A stretch of DNA of 64,000 bases from a virus. The translations under genes were made by a program, and so were the position numbers. This document shows, piece after piece, positions 53,101 through 57,865 of this stretch. The notes below the pieces were generated by a model. The model did no database searches, was not told where the DNA came from, and saw nothing but the letters and a program-made list of their open reading frames with translations. The DNA lies in IMG/VR virus record IMGVR_UViG_3300048029_000212, positions 62,001 through 126,000 of that record. The stretch is one strand, 5' to 3'. Each line of letters starts with the position of its first letter. Position 1 is the first letter of the stretch.

Positions 53101-53657
53101 AAGATGCTCGCATCGCGGGTGATTCTGATCTGACTGATTCACTAGCTGCTGAAGTTGCCCGTGCGACTGCTGCAGAAAGTGCACTGTCAAGTGATATCTC
53201 TGCTGAAGAAAGTGCTCGTGTATCTGCAGACGCAAGTCTACAGTCTCAGATTGACTTCATCGTATCTAACACTGACTCTGCATCACTAGATTCTCTAACA
53301 GAGATTGTTGCAGAATTCCAGTCAGTAGATGGAACGTTATCTGGTCTAATCAGTAGTAATGGTTCACGCATCACTTCACTAGAAACAAATGTTGGAACTA
53401 TCAATAGTTGGACAACAGACAACCTATCAGAAGGATCAATCAACAAGTACTGGACAGAACAACGTACTAAGGATTGTCTATCTGGTGGTCTATGTATCGA
53501 CTACAACTCAACAACTGGTGAGATTGCAATTGACGAAGTAGAAGCTGCTTCATCACTAACAGTTGCGGAATCGCATGACGCGAACGCACTGGGTGGACAA
53601 GCTCCTACATACTACCGTATCAACGTCTATGACGCTGCCGGTAACCTAGTCAACTAA
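38160..53657 (+). CDS. 5,165-residue giant tail fibre with four beta-propeller-like blocks and a PA14-like domain
   Basis: One uninterrupted 15.5-kb frame. The N-terminus (KFRIQNGVDVKGELTVNDVV, about 6-25) is a fibre-type opening. Ala-rich coiled coil with thirteen SPETLDT-type blocks forms the rod. Four propeller-like blocks lie at about residues 1,100-1,495, 1,633-2,090, 2,284-2,794 and 2,914-3,404. They repeat strands of the type 'LVVGAPYDD...G.VYVYD' with FG preceding, as in FG-GAP repeats. The third block is interrupted by a PA14-like domain at about 2,517-2,657. Several 'M..N.I....P...DAATK.YVD' motifs follow. The C-terminus (DANALGGQAPTYYRINVYDA) is a fibre-end motif. The gene ends before a strong terminator. 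It is probably a very long receptor-binding fibre; no experimental role is implied. Confidence 0.85.
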   Translation: MNTNKKFRIQNGVDVKGELTVNDVVIIRADGTIVAGAIADAVSSLVDEGALTGSGSSIVDSDSQIFIDVNSNTVAIASETATRISDIASLQTQIDSLGVNSDTQAAVDSLQTQIDSILGASPETLDTLVEIVSAFEGADSDIQSLLAANSSQLTANSTQITSVANDLAVETTRRIAGDNALQNSLNAEIARAITADDLNAAAITAEAVARQADVASLQASQFTYNDSDGWAGNLIPSLDNEYTLGSPDRVWKDLYIGPGSLYINGTKILEDNSGTITMYADAGQNLSFGATGGGNIDLNAGDESVQLKSDLVMSVGETISTVGGEPTKFGGAVDMGTHKVTNVGVPVDASDAATKEYVDSLNADGTITGDKVFEDNVTIEGNLTVEGTTTTLDSQTLKVADNIIDLNSNVSTGAPVLNAGIRIMRGDEPAVQLRWNELDDRWEVYDGVTATPIAVTSTDAIAEGDNKLFFTVVRAREAVSQDIADAVAAEATARGAAIDAEIARATSAEQANAAAIETEKTAREDAVTAEAAARVAGDATVQAAVDAEQAARIAADLSEAQTRAAAVSDLQSQLNTVTGSDLSSIQSQLDAIVGTSPETLDTIQEVVAAFEGADSDLTGLITGNSSTIAAVNASLTQEVSERTFAVQAEATARENADDALQSSIDAEEASRISGDSDLTASLAAEVSAREAADTAESSARVGAISAEATARVAGDATVQAAVDAETARATAAEQANATAISAEETRALAAEALLQNKIDQVEAGGQAHPLFSTMGDLPDASANHGMFAHVHAEGAAYFAHGGQWVELAKSSDLANLDLSSIQSQIDAILGSSPENLDTLQEIVAAFQSADGDLQTLMTANSSAIGDVSSLDTSASTLVDAINELHTELSDTAGADAALQQEVDARIAADTSEATSRIAGDADLAADILDEKTQRIAQASIETTARMSSDSALQAQIDAEESARLAGDASLQTFINTQSQNLTDETTSRIGADGILQNQIDDIVADNAARTASGATVAELNAVEDALDAEVVRAQLAEQANASAVVTGDAALQAQLDAIIGTSPETLDTLQEIVSAYESADNSLQNLINTNTGTLAALQTTIGAENVPLITPDIGETITYEVEYAGRQFYAVADSYNVYVYDSARSNPRVPVATIYNGGNSVHIMDMNSEAVFVRWNSNAHIVYRYELSDLVLGITSSSKNYRPAEAGGQSVSAFAVSEDYIYVHETSGTDQIWRQPLSEGGTTGAVSTYTINGLNTYKMRVFGDKLYALRTSGTDTLWVWDIDATDGSLSNAHQLTSSDLNSDTIAWGSGELTGAFEASSTLIAVGAPNDDTQGINHGSVYLFNPDNLNEPHTKLYAPPEYASSNLQFGHSIALTDTRLIVGALDASSMSTTPSSNGLMFIYDSTNLILPPLVVESPDEGVSNFARSIHEESNRLLVRSASETGIYVYDLTNMDQDPINLIEPTNSTAGGTFGNRMAISPAATVTQSITDTIIPAAGLGNSINYLESKRQELRADLEANLAAIQSNDADIAAVAADVATNTANIATNAAAIVAVDADRTAFEASVNAERQTHRDAVQADIDQVNADRTAFENTVNASQAEFILDHDSDYTSFTSSVESAFATTNELQEEIRTRMGVGHVALPQDTTSITYDRQIPDQYYVVRRGDDETYVYTSANWSSTGQNVGVSTRIQFPDEYTSNNATDQMVVTRDYAIFLVDKANVSGEHSFLVYDLETINVSSTPIAVVDCEGFDRNLEYDGGTKLMVTKYQDHSDDSLGGVRVYDIPSLASGSAIYVESMVDDLPSSLNIPGPDVTDGDLWYGNHAAWNSTHIFVALGGQRKVVVYNKSDLSFVTTLSDTVTNGSDFGRVSVRASDTMVAVTSRNGQYNWSDGTGKVAVFDATDLSIPPVIITDNNMVRHYSSSDRPDNHYYYAFNSQDQIAVHDDYLFLGNTGHFYYGNNGRVYVIPKAIALQGDSAMPSNGTNSAGLLSWKDTTWGHSDNGSDARYAHEISVHGDLFVVNAHDYRQHSFNRTNLTMIHDINDLSLAPVKIEEIDDGTTSYASTVISPRATITESYTETFNPNDSLTSAVNYLNAKKEELLTAVGALTGSASFVEDVQAIEDNIDFKLAAQDQRFDSDKAEQVAIYAQANLDQSAVYAAANAEQASIYDSANAAHVAYFEQYTDGETAAREAADTTLQTNIDTEESARIAGDSNLQSQIDAILGASPDHLDTMVEIVSAFENADSDISNLLSTNATNNAVNATAISALESSVEAIASATEVDLDAKVPFVFVKKPEANTVLAYNGNNLNLSPIELTPNRESGETVDADMGYGVDVAVSSTKVVVAASNGEFFVYDASDLFSAPTIINSGVTSGDFGSSIVMTDDVIAISSVSDSSYGTVKLYDASSYALLSTIEPSVGSAGMGYGHSMAIRGTTLVVSSPKQQMTMESVVSVGFLYVYDITNPASSSLVATLRGPNSDVGIIGGSVTMNDRWIATSLTDKAVVWDRLNLSESPKVFSTGGLESGLTQGGLWGAKRSGQGGWSSGIDMPLSNASLYTNQINLGDEGDYYSYQFVGYFKAPETANFTFRINSDNQGLMWIGENALMNTSNRGTAEAIIYQTNVGTDTATVSMVEGEMYPILLSFTENVAGAWFQFTWQGGAQTSYTYDLTQHFYYYADEANFSPAHIPVNSIEPIILEDNKMYIGSYNGVSIWNDISTVNTTDYTDWKQAVAADSQVVAPNNEDQFGVAIGLMSGFLFVGSNSQSISVFEVANLDNPPNVKLIDSVSRNLESVPAELAPPVAEGLLTNADSTIGAINEVHNELDAEVVRALGIEAGLRTDVDANAATINTNIVDIANETSARVAGDSVLQAQIDNIVGTSPETLDTIQEVVSAFQNADNDIQTLISNNSTHLLSLENEISGGAGLTNLPNVMTEISRTVYQDQYMIVSGNKNSGSVYVFDANNPTEQPVKLTHPDGITGGYFGHAAAVVREYLVISDPYDDTIVSNQGAVFVYEIADLTIPPVRLHPNITSEADMQFGWDVTGTDEFIIVGCPGDDYTVPEASNTNTGSVYLFDVNNLGLSPTVLTPTHSQIELYGNSNDADNDDNTYFGRRVEVIDNMLVVGADNYGERDGFTGEYSGGHTEQYSSGSLRGYYGAIYTYDLTNLLNSGSSISNLSAINWHNDNYYNKYYASGESPSRGYGQYGIAMSSTHIFVGMPYDDYDPDGGKYDVGLISIHPRSNDYGVSSDYRFIRAPDWYEQNQNFGWDLATDENYLYVGVPYDDNPYGVNAGQVLVYELEGLYDNATQAGSYAPPPVFTLNAPDASAGDNFGYKISVNGGKLAVAAPYDDDQGTNSGAVYIYQTNLLTGVPVKITPSDLVDQDTTTTEQSFGYRSLSLTLASGAVEITEHVLPNSGISTGMNYLMHRTNQLEQLANDVNVNAYNYANNISVAQEGYGIGIADNAAAIATETTARADGDAAQQVEIDSLTTITTDLTSQLSAEISRSTTEDTILTQRVDILSSALQPDSDGDIRVEGLATFSDGISVGTSGGAIGHDPLSDAITIMSDLDMNEHQVLNIAEPTVDKDVTTKLYVDTQVSNEETRATTVETDLQAQIDHIVGTSPETLDTFQEIVSTLQGSDSDLLALMTSNATGVGGLNASLTTETANREAADTVLQSNIDAEEASRIAGDSDLQSQIDSNDTDISNLDSDVGAVSSLATTATTVVGAINEVHSELDAEVIRAVSAENAEETRALAAEGVLQSNINTESSSRIAGDASLQSQIDGLSNTQVADKGGLEVSLATEVARATLAEGALQSAIDAEELRATTAEGVNAAAVVTEQSRAEAVEAGLAADIAVETARATAAETQLANHLGANFTDGSITVDGLATFNGGLYFGDGTGTIGFNADVDNLQVLSNLDLMGNRIINYPTPVDSGDVTTKGYVDATTQAVSDRVDAILQGAGESLDTIVEVVAAFENADSDIQSLITSNSTSVTANTDAINAEVAARQQAITDEASARRNADSDLSAGLSNETSRALSAEGVLTSDLAAEVARATSAETGLASDIAAETSRATAAEGVNAQAIADETTRATTVEASLAQDIADESLRAQGAEAVLTSDVSANATAISGLQSQVAGVSTSSGSSNIEMSAEVDMSGNKITDMADPTAAQDAATKSYVDATVATEATSRTTEDTSLQSNIDAANARIDAILNGSVESLDTVVEVVSAFEGADSDIQNLITANASTISQNAAAIATEATDRANADSDEAALRVAGDAVLTADLAAEVARAQTAESAETSARVAADSDLQTQIDFIKENTDPAALDSLTELVSAFQDADSDVTTMVASNASAIAATNARTAGISVDSDSNVALSVGIEMGQNNIKDVNDVYANRAFIDTIESNDLKVQTGTVDFEGSIVNFGSSTIIGGGFGNATKAEIDQHLNVSAADSGEFLKWNGTDYEFTDYIQGRIASNQIVVEGTLKVEQPGSTIDWQDGLVHFGGSQVIVDEPTSANLAANKRYVDEADSDLNALLSTAISNEESRATTAEGVLTTNLANEISRATSAEATLASDISAEESRALAAEAAEASTRADADSDLQSAIDAEVARATAAEAVNAQAVVDEGTARTTADNTLQSNIDTVSGRVDAILNGSSESLDTIVEVVAAFENADSDLQTLISSNAGSHTANAAAITAEETRALTAEGVLQSAIDAEETRATGVETDLQSQITSEVAARSAADQSMREDLDSDIAAEAALRVAGDASLQSGLDVEVARATAAEGVLQSLLDSEQSARILSDQGLQSAITAEENARIAADAVLQSAIDAEELARTSADNALQANINAVDAAVTAITNGSPETLNQLVEVVAAFEDADSDLQTVISNLGGDASALTARVSTLESEMDATELATTSNANAISAETVARVAAVQVNADAITAESTARAAAITAEQNARAAAIVASESDRDSADAELQSQIDALSAEETAGKSSLQFQLGQEEDARIAGDSDLTDSLAAEVARATAAESALSSDISAEESARVSADASLQSQIDFIVSNTDSASLDSLTEIVAEFQSVDGTLSGLISSNGSRITSLETNVGTINSWTTDNLSEGSINKYWTEQRTKDCLSGGLCIDYNSTTGEIAIDEVEAASSLTVAESHDANALGGQAPTYYRINVYDAAGNLVN

Positions 53658-53676
53658 TCACACATTAGTGTTTAAC

Positions 53677-53704
53677 AAGGGAGTCTTCGGACTCCCTTTT
53701 TTTT
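53677..53704 (+). terminator. strong rho-independent terminator after the giant fibre gene
   Basis: Perfect 9-bp stem aagggagtc / gactccctt (53677-53685 and 53690-53698) closed by a UUCG tetraloop and followed by a run of eight Ts. A smaller hairpin (ACTAAT/ATTAGT, 53653-53669) overlaps the stop codon just upstream. Confidence 0.95.
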
Positions 53705-53717
53705 ACTTTAAAAAACG

Positions 53718-53725
53718 TATAAATA
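53718..53725 (+). promoter_or_regulatory. T4-type late promoter before the neck/packaging cluster
   Basis: Perfect TATAAATA right after the terminator and 28 bases before the gp13 ATG. Confidence 0.8.
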
Positions 53726-53753
53726 GAACAGTAAACCAATTTCGGAAACTGAC

Positions 53754-54524
53754 ATGTATTCTACAACTAGAGAAGAGTTAATTGATTACTGTCTACGCGC
53801 ACTGGGCCATCCAGTAGTAGAAGTAAACATTGACGAAGAACAGTTAGATGATCGTATTGATGAGGCGTTGCAGTGGTTTCGTGAAAATCACCCCGATGGT
53901 TCTAAAAGATATTATCTAAAACACCAATTAACCGAACAGGATATTGAGAATCAGTATGTTGATTTTCCAGATAATCTAGATCTGTCTGCGGTTGTTCGTA
54001 TGGTGCCAGTAACATTTAGTTCTGCACACTCAGGGTGGTTTAGTGATGCGTGGCAAGTTATGGCCTACACTATGTCAGACTTTACACGAAATGGTGGGAT
54101 CTTAGGAGATCTTGCACACTACGAACAAATGCAACAACAGTTATCACTCCTAGATATGAAACTTGGTGGTATGCCTCAGATCACATTTGATCGTCAGTAT
54201 AATCGTGTTAATCTACACGTTTCTAAAACGAAATTAGAACTGCATGATTATATTGTATTTGAGGTCTACACTATTCGTGATCCAGATGAGTCTGTTACAG
54301 AATATAACTCACTTTGGAATCATCGTTTTCTAAAAGAATATGCAACCGCACTGATAAAGAGACAGTGGGGACTCAACCTAATCAAGTTCGATGGTATGGC
54401 ACTGCCTGGCGGTGTTACTGTCAACGCACGTCTTATTTACGAAGATGCACTTTCAGACATCGAGAGAATAATTGAACGTTTTCGTACGGACGAAGATGAA
54501 GGTCCAATGTTCTTCATGGGGTAA
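53754..54524 (+). CDS. 13: neck protein gp13
   Basis: 256 residues (T4 gp13 has 309). The N-terminus (TREELIDYCLRALGHPVVEV, about 5-24, then NIDEEQLDDRIDEALQWFRE) is the typical opening of gp13 in marine T4-like phages. Near the C-terminus EYATALIKRQWGLNLIKFDG (about 198-217) and LPGGVTVNARLIYEDALSDI are also family features. gp13 forms the neck with gp14 on the portal after DNA packaging and receives the finished tail. It is first in the transcript of the conserved 13-20 cassette. The next gene starts 3 bases after its stop. Confidence 0.88.
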   Translation: MYSTTREELIDYCLRALGHPVVEVNIDEEQLDDRIDEALQWFRENHPDGSKRYYLKHQLTEQDIENQYVDFPDNLDLSAVVRMVPVTFSSAHSGWFSDAWQVMAYTMSDFTRNGGILGDLAHYEQMQQQLSLLDMKLGGMPQITFDRQYNRVNLHVSKTKLELHDYIVFEVYTIRDPDESVTEYNSLWNHRFLKEYATALIKRQWGLNLIKFDGMALPGGVTVNARLIYEDALSDIERIIERFRTDEDEGPMFFMG

Positions 54525-54527
54525 GAC

Positions 54528-55409
54528 ATGGCTACTAATCCATATATTAGTTTAAAAAACAGACAAGAACAGAACCTCTATGAAGACATTCTCATTGAGG
54601 CAATTCAGTTCTATGGTCAGGATGTTTACTATCTCCCACGCGAAGTGGTCGAGAGAGAAGACATCTTCTTAGATAGTATTCAGTCTCAGTTCTCTGACGC
54701 CTACAAAGTTGAGGTGTACATCGAGAACGCAGAAGGTTTCGAAGGCGAAGGCGATCTGTTCACTAAGTTCGGCATCGAGTTGCGTGATCAAGCTACATTT
54801 GTTATCGCACGACGCAGATGGAAAAGTTTGATTGGTGATCGTCTTTCTGACGCACAGTTCCGTCCACGTGAGGGCGATGTAATATACTTGCCTCTATCAG
54901 AATCTCTTTTCGAGGTCAAACGCGTCTATACAGAATCTCCGTTTTATCAACTATCCCAACTGCCTCTTTTCCGTATGCAATGTGAGTTGTTTGAATTCTC
55001 CGATGAGGACTTTGATACTGGCATTCCGGGCATTGACAACGTTGAGGTTGAAGGCGCATTCCAATACGAACTCAAGATGCCAGACGAAGGCATGGGTCGT
55101 GAAATCTATTACCTTGTCGGTGAAGATGTTTATCAAGAGTTTGATGACTTCCGACTTGAGGGTGAAGTCACTTATTGGAACCACGACACACGTGTCCTCA
55201 AGATTGCACACACGGGCGCAACAGACGGTAAGTATCACGAGTGGGCGACAAACAGACCTGTTATTGGCGAGAACGCATCATTGACACCTATCTCTGAAAA
55301 AGAGGGAGTCAACGAGATTGATCGTTTGGCACAGAAAGAAGTGTTTGATGATTGGGCAAATGACTTTGTTGATTTCTCAGAATCCAATCCGTTTGGAGAT
55401 ATATTCTAA
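54528..55409 (+). CDS. 14: neck protein gp14
   Basis: 293 residues (T4 gp14 has 256). The opening NRQEQNLYEDILIEAIQFYG (about 11-30) followed by QDVYYLPREVVERED is the recognised N-terminal block of gp14. The middle contains FTKFGIELRDQATFVIARRR (about 78-97) and a beta-rich segment FRPREGDVIYLPLSESLFEV (about 110-129). The C-terminus (FDDWANDFVDFSESNPFGDI) is an acidic tail. It lies between gp13 and gp15 in the T4 order, and its TAA overlaps the gp15 start (TAATG). Forms the head-to-tail connector together with gp13. Confidence 0.9.
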   Translation: MATNPYISLKNRQEQNLYEDILIEAIQFYGQDVYYLPREVVEREDIFLDSIQSQFSDAYKVEVYIENAEGFEGEGDLFTKFGIELRDQATFVIARRRWKSLIGDRLSDAQFRPREGDVIYLPLSESLFEVKRVYTESPFYQLSQLPLFRMQCELFEFSDEDFDTGIPGIDNVEVEGAFQYELKMPDEGMGREIYYLVGEDVYQEFDDFRLEGEVTYWNHDTRVLKIAHTGATDGKYHEWATNRPVIGENASLTPISEKEGVNEIDRLAQKEVFDDWANDFVDFSESNPFGDIF

Positions 55410-57463
55410 TGATGGGCGGACACTTTTATCATAAACGAGTTAGGTCTTGCGTGGCTTTATTCGGTTCTATGTTTGATGATATTAATATTTTAAGAACAAA
55501 CTCTGCGGGTAAAGTGTTGTCGCAGGTAAAGGTTCCTCTATCTTATGCACCGGCTAGATCGTTTATTGAACGACTAGAAGAGATGTCACAAGGAGAAGGG
55601 GCTGAACGTAGAGTCGCTTTAAAATTACCACGTATGTCATTTGAGATCGTTTCTATTGCATACGACGCACAGAGACAACTGCCCAAACTTAATCACTTTA
55701 CCGTTTCAGACGGCAGTCAATTTGCAGACAAATACTATGTCGGCGTACCATATACTTTGTCATTTCAGTTAAGCGTTTACGCACGATCACAAGATGATGC
55801 GCTTCAGGTGGTAGAACAAATCCTACCATACTTCGCTCCTCAGTATACGTTGACAGTCAAACCTTTCGTTGATTTGCCTGATATCAAAGAAGACATTCCT
55901 ATTTCACTAACGAGTGTTGATTTTCAAGACGACTTTGAGGGTCCCGTAGAACAGAGACGTACTATCATATATAACATGACATTTGATATGCGTGTGAACT
56001 TCTATGGCCCAGAAAATCCAACTCCAATTGTTCGTGAAGTGAACACCAATATCAATCTTATTACTACCGAAGGTTCAGATTTTGTTGAAACTGTTAGAGT
56101 TACTCCAGATCCTATTGATGTAAGCCCAGACGGAGACTATGGGTTTAATGTTGAAATAATAGAAGCTTCGGAACCCGAACCGGAACCCGAACCCGAACCG
56201 GAACCCGAACCGGAGCCAGAACCCGAACCGACATACGATTATATCATCACTGGCGTAACAGAAGATCCGACATCTATTGATTGGAGAACGCATTACGCAC
56301 CGCCAGGATATGTTTGGACTCCAAATGTAGGTTTTACTACAGACGAACCATTGATGCACACTGACTGGATGTTCTTCGATGAGTCTTCTCAGACATCTAC
56401 TTTGGGTAGTGCAAATATCACCAATTTAGATATGTCCCAAGTCGTAACCGCAAGAGAGATGCTTAGAGAATCGGACTTTGCATCTAACACGAGTGATATT
56501 ACTGGGTGGGATGTTTCTAAAAATAGAGACTTCACATCTATGTTCCGTGAAGCAGTATTCAATCAGGACATTAGTGGATGGACTATTTGCGCAGATAAAA
56601 CTACACCTATCACTGACGTAGTTGCATCTTACTGGACGGACTCTGGTGTCACAATCAATCAAAACACTTACTCAGACTTTGATTACATGCATGATTGGGA
56701 CGATTACGCTCCGACAGGTGGTTACCCACTTAGCAGCGCTGGTGTCCACGGTGTTATTTTACAATCAATGTTTTATGACAATGTCACTTTCAACCAACCT
56801 ATTGGTAGTTGGGACACTTCAGCTGTATTCAGATTTGATGAAACCTTCCTCAGAGCGGCATTCGATCAAGACCTAAGTGGATGGGACACTTCCAACGCAA
56901 GAACAATGTCAGATATGTTTGATGCATCTGAATTTACGGGTCAAGGTGTCGGTAGTTGGGATGTGTCTAATGTGATTAGTTTTTATGACACGTTCAAAAA
57001 TACTTATTTCAATGCCACAGTAACAAACTCAGATATTTCTAGTTGGAACACAGGAAGTGCTGTCAATATGTCGGGAATGTTTGCCGTTGCTGGTTCTGTG
57101 TGGACTGGTGTTCCAGCTCCTTTCGGTGCAGATATCGGTGGATGGGATGTTTCTAATGTCAAAGATATGTCAGAGATGTTTGAAGAGAACGAAGACTTTG
57201 ACATCAACATCGGTGCGTGGGACGTATCTAACGTAGACACCATGAACGAAATGTTCCAAGACTGTCCTTCGTTCAGTAATAACGGAAGCGCAGATATCGC
57301 CAACTGGGACACATCCAGTGTAACAGATATGGGCGAGATGTTCGAAAACGCAACATCATTCAACCAAGATTTGAGTGGATGGAACGTGTCTAGTGTGACT
57401 TCATATGATCAGTTTGATAACGGTGCGTCGAGTTGGACGTTACCGAAACCTAACTTTATTTAA
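55409..57463 (+). CDS. 15: proximal tail sheath stabiliser gp15 fused to a DUF285/BspA-like repeat domain
   Basis: 684 residues; T4 gp15 has 272. Residues 1 to about 235 are the gp15 part: GGHFYHKRVRSCVALFGSMF (3-22), RMSFEIVSIAYDAQRQLPKL (about 85-104), YYVGVPYTLSFQLSVYARSQ (about 110-129) and IIYNMTFDMRVNFYGP. A Pro-Glu repeat linker occupies residues 255-274. The remainder contains about ten imperfect copies of a roughly 25-residue unit, (D/N)IxxWDxSxVxxMxxMFxxxxxF, the pattern of DUF285 (BspA-type leucine-rich-like) surface repeats. gp15 forms the hexameric ring that ends the tail tube and contacts the neck, so the extra domain should protrude around the collar. The fused domain is unusual; binding to a host or other surface is inference. 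Confidence 0.85.
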   Translation: MMGGHFYHKRVRSCVALFGSMFDDINILRTNSAGKVLSQVKVPLSYAPARSFIERLEEMSQGEGAERRVALKLPRMSFEIVSIAYDAQRQLPKLNHFTVSDGSQFADKYYVGVPYTLSFQLSVYARSQDDALQVVEQILPYFAPQYTLTVKPFVDLPDIKEDIPISLTSVDFQDDFEGPVEQRRTIIYNMTFDMRVNFYGPENPTPIVREVNTNINLITTEGSDFVETVRVTPDPIDVSPDGDYGFNVEIIEASEPEPEPEPEPEPEPEPEPEPTYDYIITGVTEDPTSIDWRTHYAPPGYVWTPNVGFTTDEPLMHTDWMFFDESSQTSTLGSANITNLDMSQVVTAREMLRESDFASNTSDITGWDVSKNRDFTSMFREAVFNQDISGWTICADKTTPITDVVASYWTDSGVTINQNTYSDFDYMHDWDDYAPTGGYPLSSAGVHGVILQSMFYDNVTFNQPIGSWDTSAVFRFDETFLRAAFDQDLSGWDTSNARTMSDMFDASEFTGQGVGSWDVSNVISFYDTFKNTYFNATVTNSDISSWNTGSAVNMSGMFAVAGSVWTGVPAPFGADIGGWDVSNVKDMSEMFEENEDFDINIGAWDVSNVDTMNEMFQDCPSFSNNGSADIANWDTSSVTDMGEMFENATSFNQDLSGWNVSSVTSYDQFDNGASSWTLPKPNFI
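56171..56230 (+). repeat. Pro-Glu linker in gp15
   Basis: Twenty codons alternate Glu and Pro (residues 255-274), between the gp15 core and the DUF285-like repeats. The same kind of linker occurs at 4452-4508 and 19794-19931. Confidence 0.9.
56430..57430 (+). repeat. DUF285-like repeats in the gp15 extension
   Basis: About ten imperfect copies of a 25-30 residue unit. Clear ones read DITGWDVSKNRDFTSMF, DLSGWDTSNARTMSDMF, DIGGWDVSNVKDMSEMF, NIGAWDVSNVDTMNEMF, DIANWDTSSVTDMGEMF and DLSGWNVSSVTSYDQF. Trp and the final Met-Phe are the best conserved positions. Spacing is uneven, with inserts of a few residues between some units. Confidence 0.85.
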
Positions 57464-57478
57464 GACATAGATATATTT

Positions 57479-57865
57479 ATGAGAGACAATCGTAAACCGC
57501 CAGGCCTGTTTGACGAAGAACAGAAGAAAAACTTCGTGCACGAGCAGGACTATGAGTACTCTCGTGATACTTACTATGACCTAATTGAGAAAGGTCGTGA
57601 GTCACTAGAACTCATGATTGAAGTCGCACGTGAGAGTGAACACCCTCGTGCGTTTGAGGTTCTGTCTGGCATGATCAAAGGCATCGCAGATGTCAATGAC
57701 AAGCTGATGGATCTCAACAAGAAACAGAAAGAACTTCAGAAAGAAGACAAACCTGCCGAAGCAACAACTACTAATAATAATCTATTTGTCGGGTCTACTA
57801 CAGAATTACAGCGTATGCTGATGGGTGATGAAAAAACTATAGACCACGACGACGAAGATGAGTAG
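57479..57865 (+). CDS. 16: small terminase subunit gp16
   Basis: 128 residues (T4 gp16 has 164). A central helical hairpin (YYDLIEKGRESLELMIEVAR at about 32-51, then HPRAFEVLSGMIKGIADVND) corresponds to the oligomerising coiled coil of gp16, and the later motif NLFVGSTTELQRML (101-114) matches T4 'ATVFMGSPTELMDEI'. The C-terminus is acidic (DHDDEDE). It recognises DNA and stimulates the gp17 motor during head filling. The gene starts 15 bases after gp15 and overlaps gp17 by 8 bases, as expected for partner subunits. Confidence 0.92.
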   Translation: MRDNRKPPGLFDEEQKKNFVHEQDYEYSRDTYYDLIEKGRESLELMIEVARESEHPRAFEVLSGMIKGIADVNDKLMDLNKKQKELQKEDKPAEATTTNNNLFVGSTTELQRMLMGDEKTIDHDDEDE

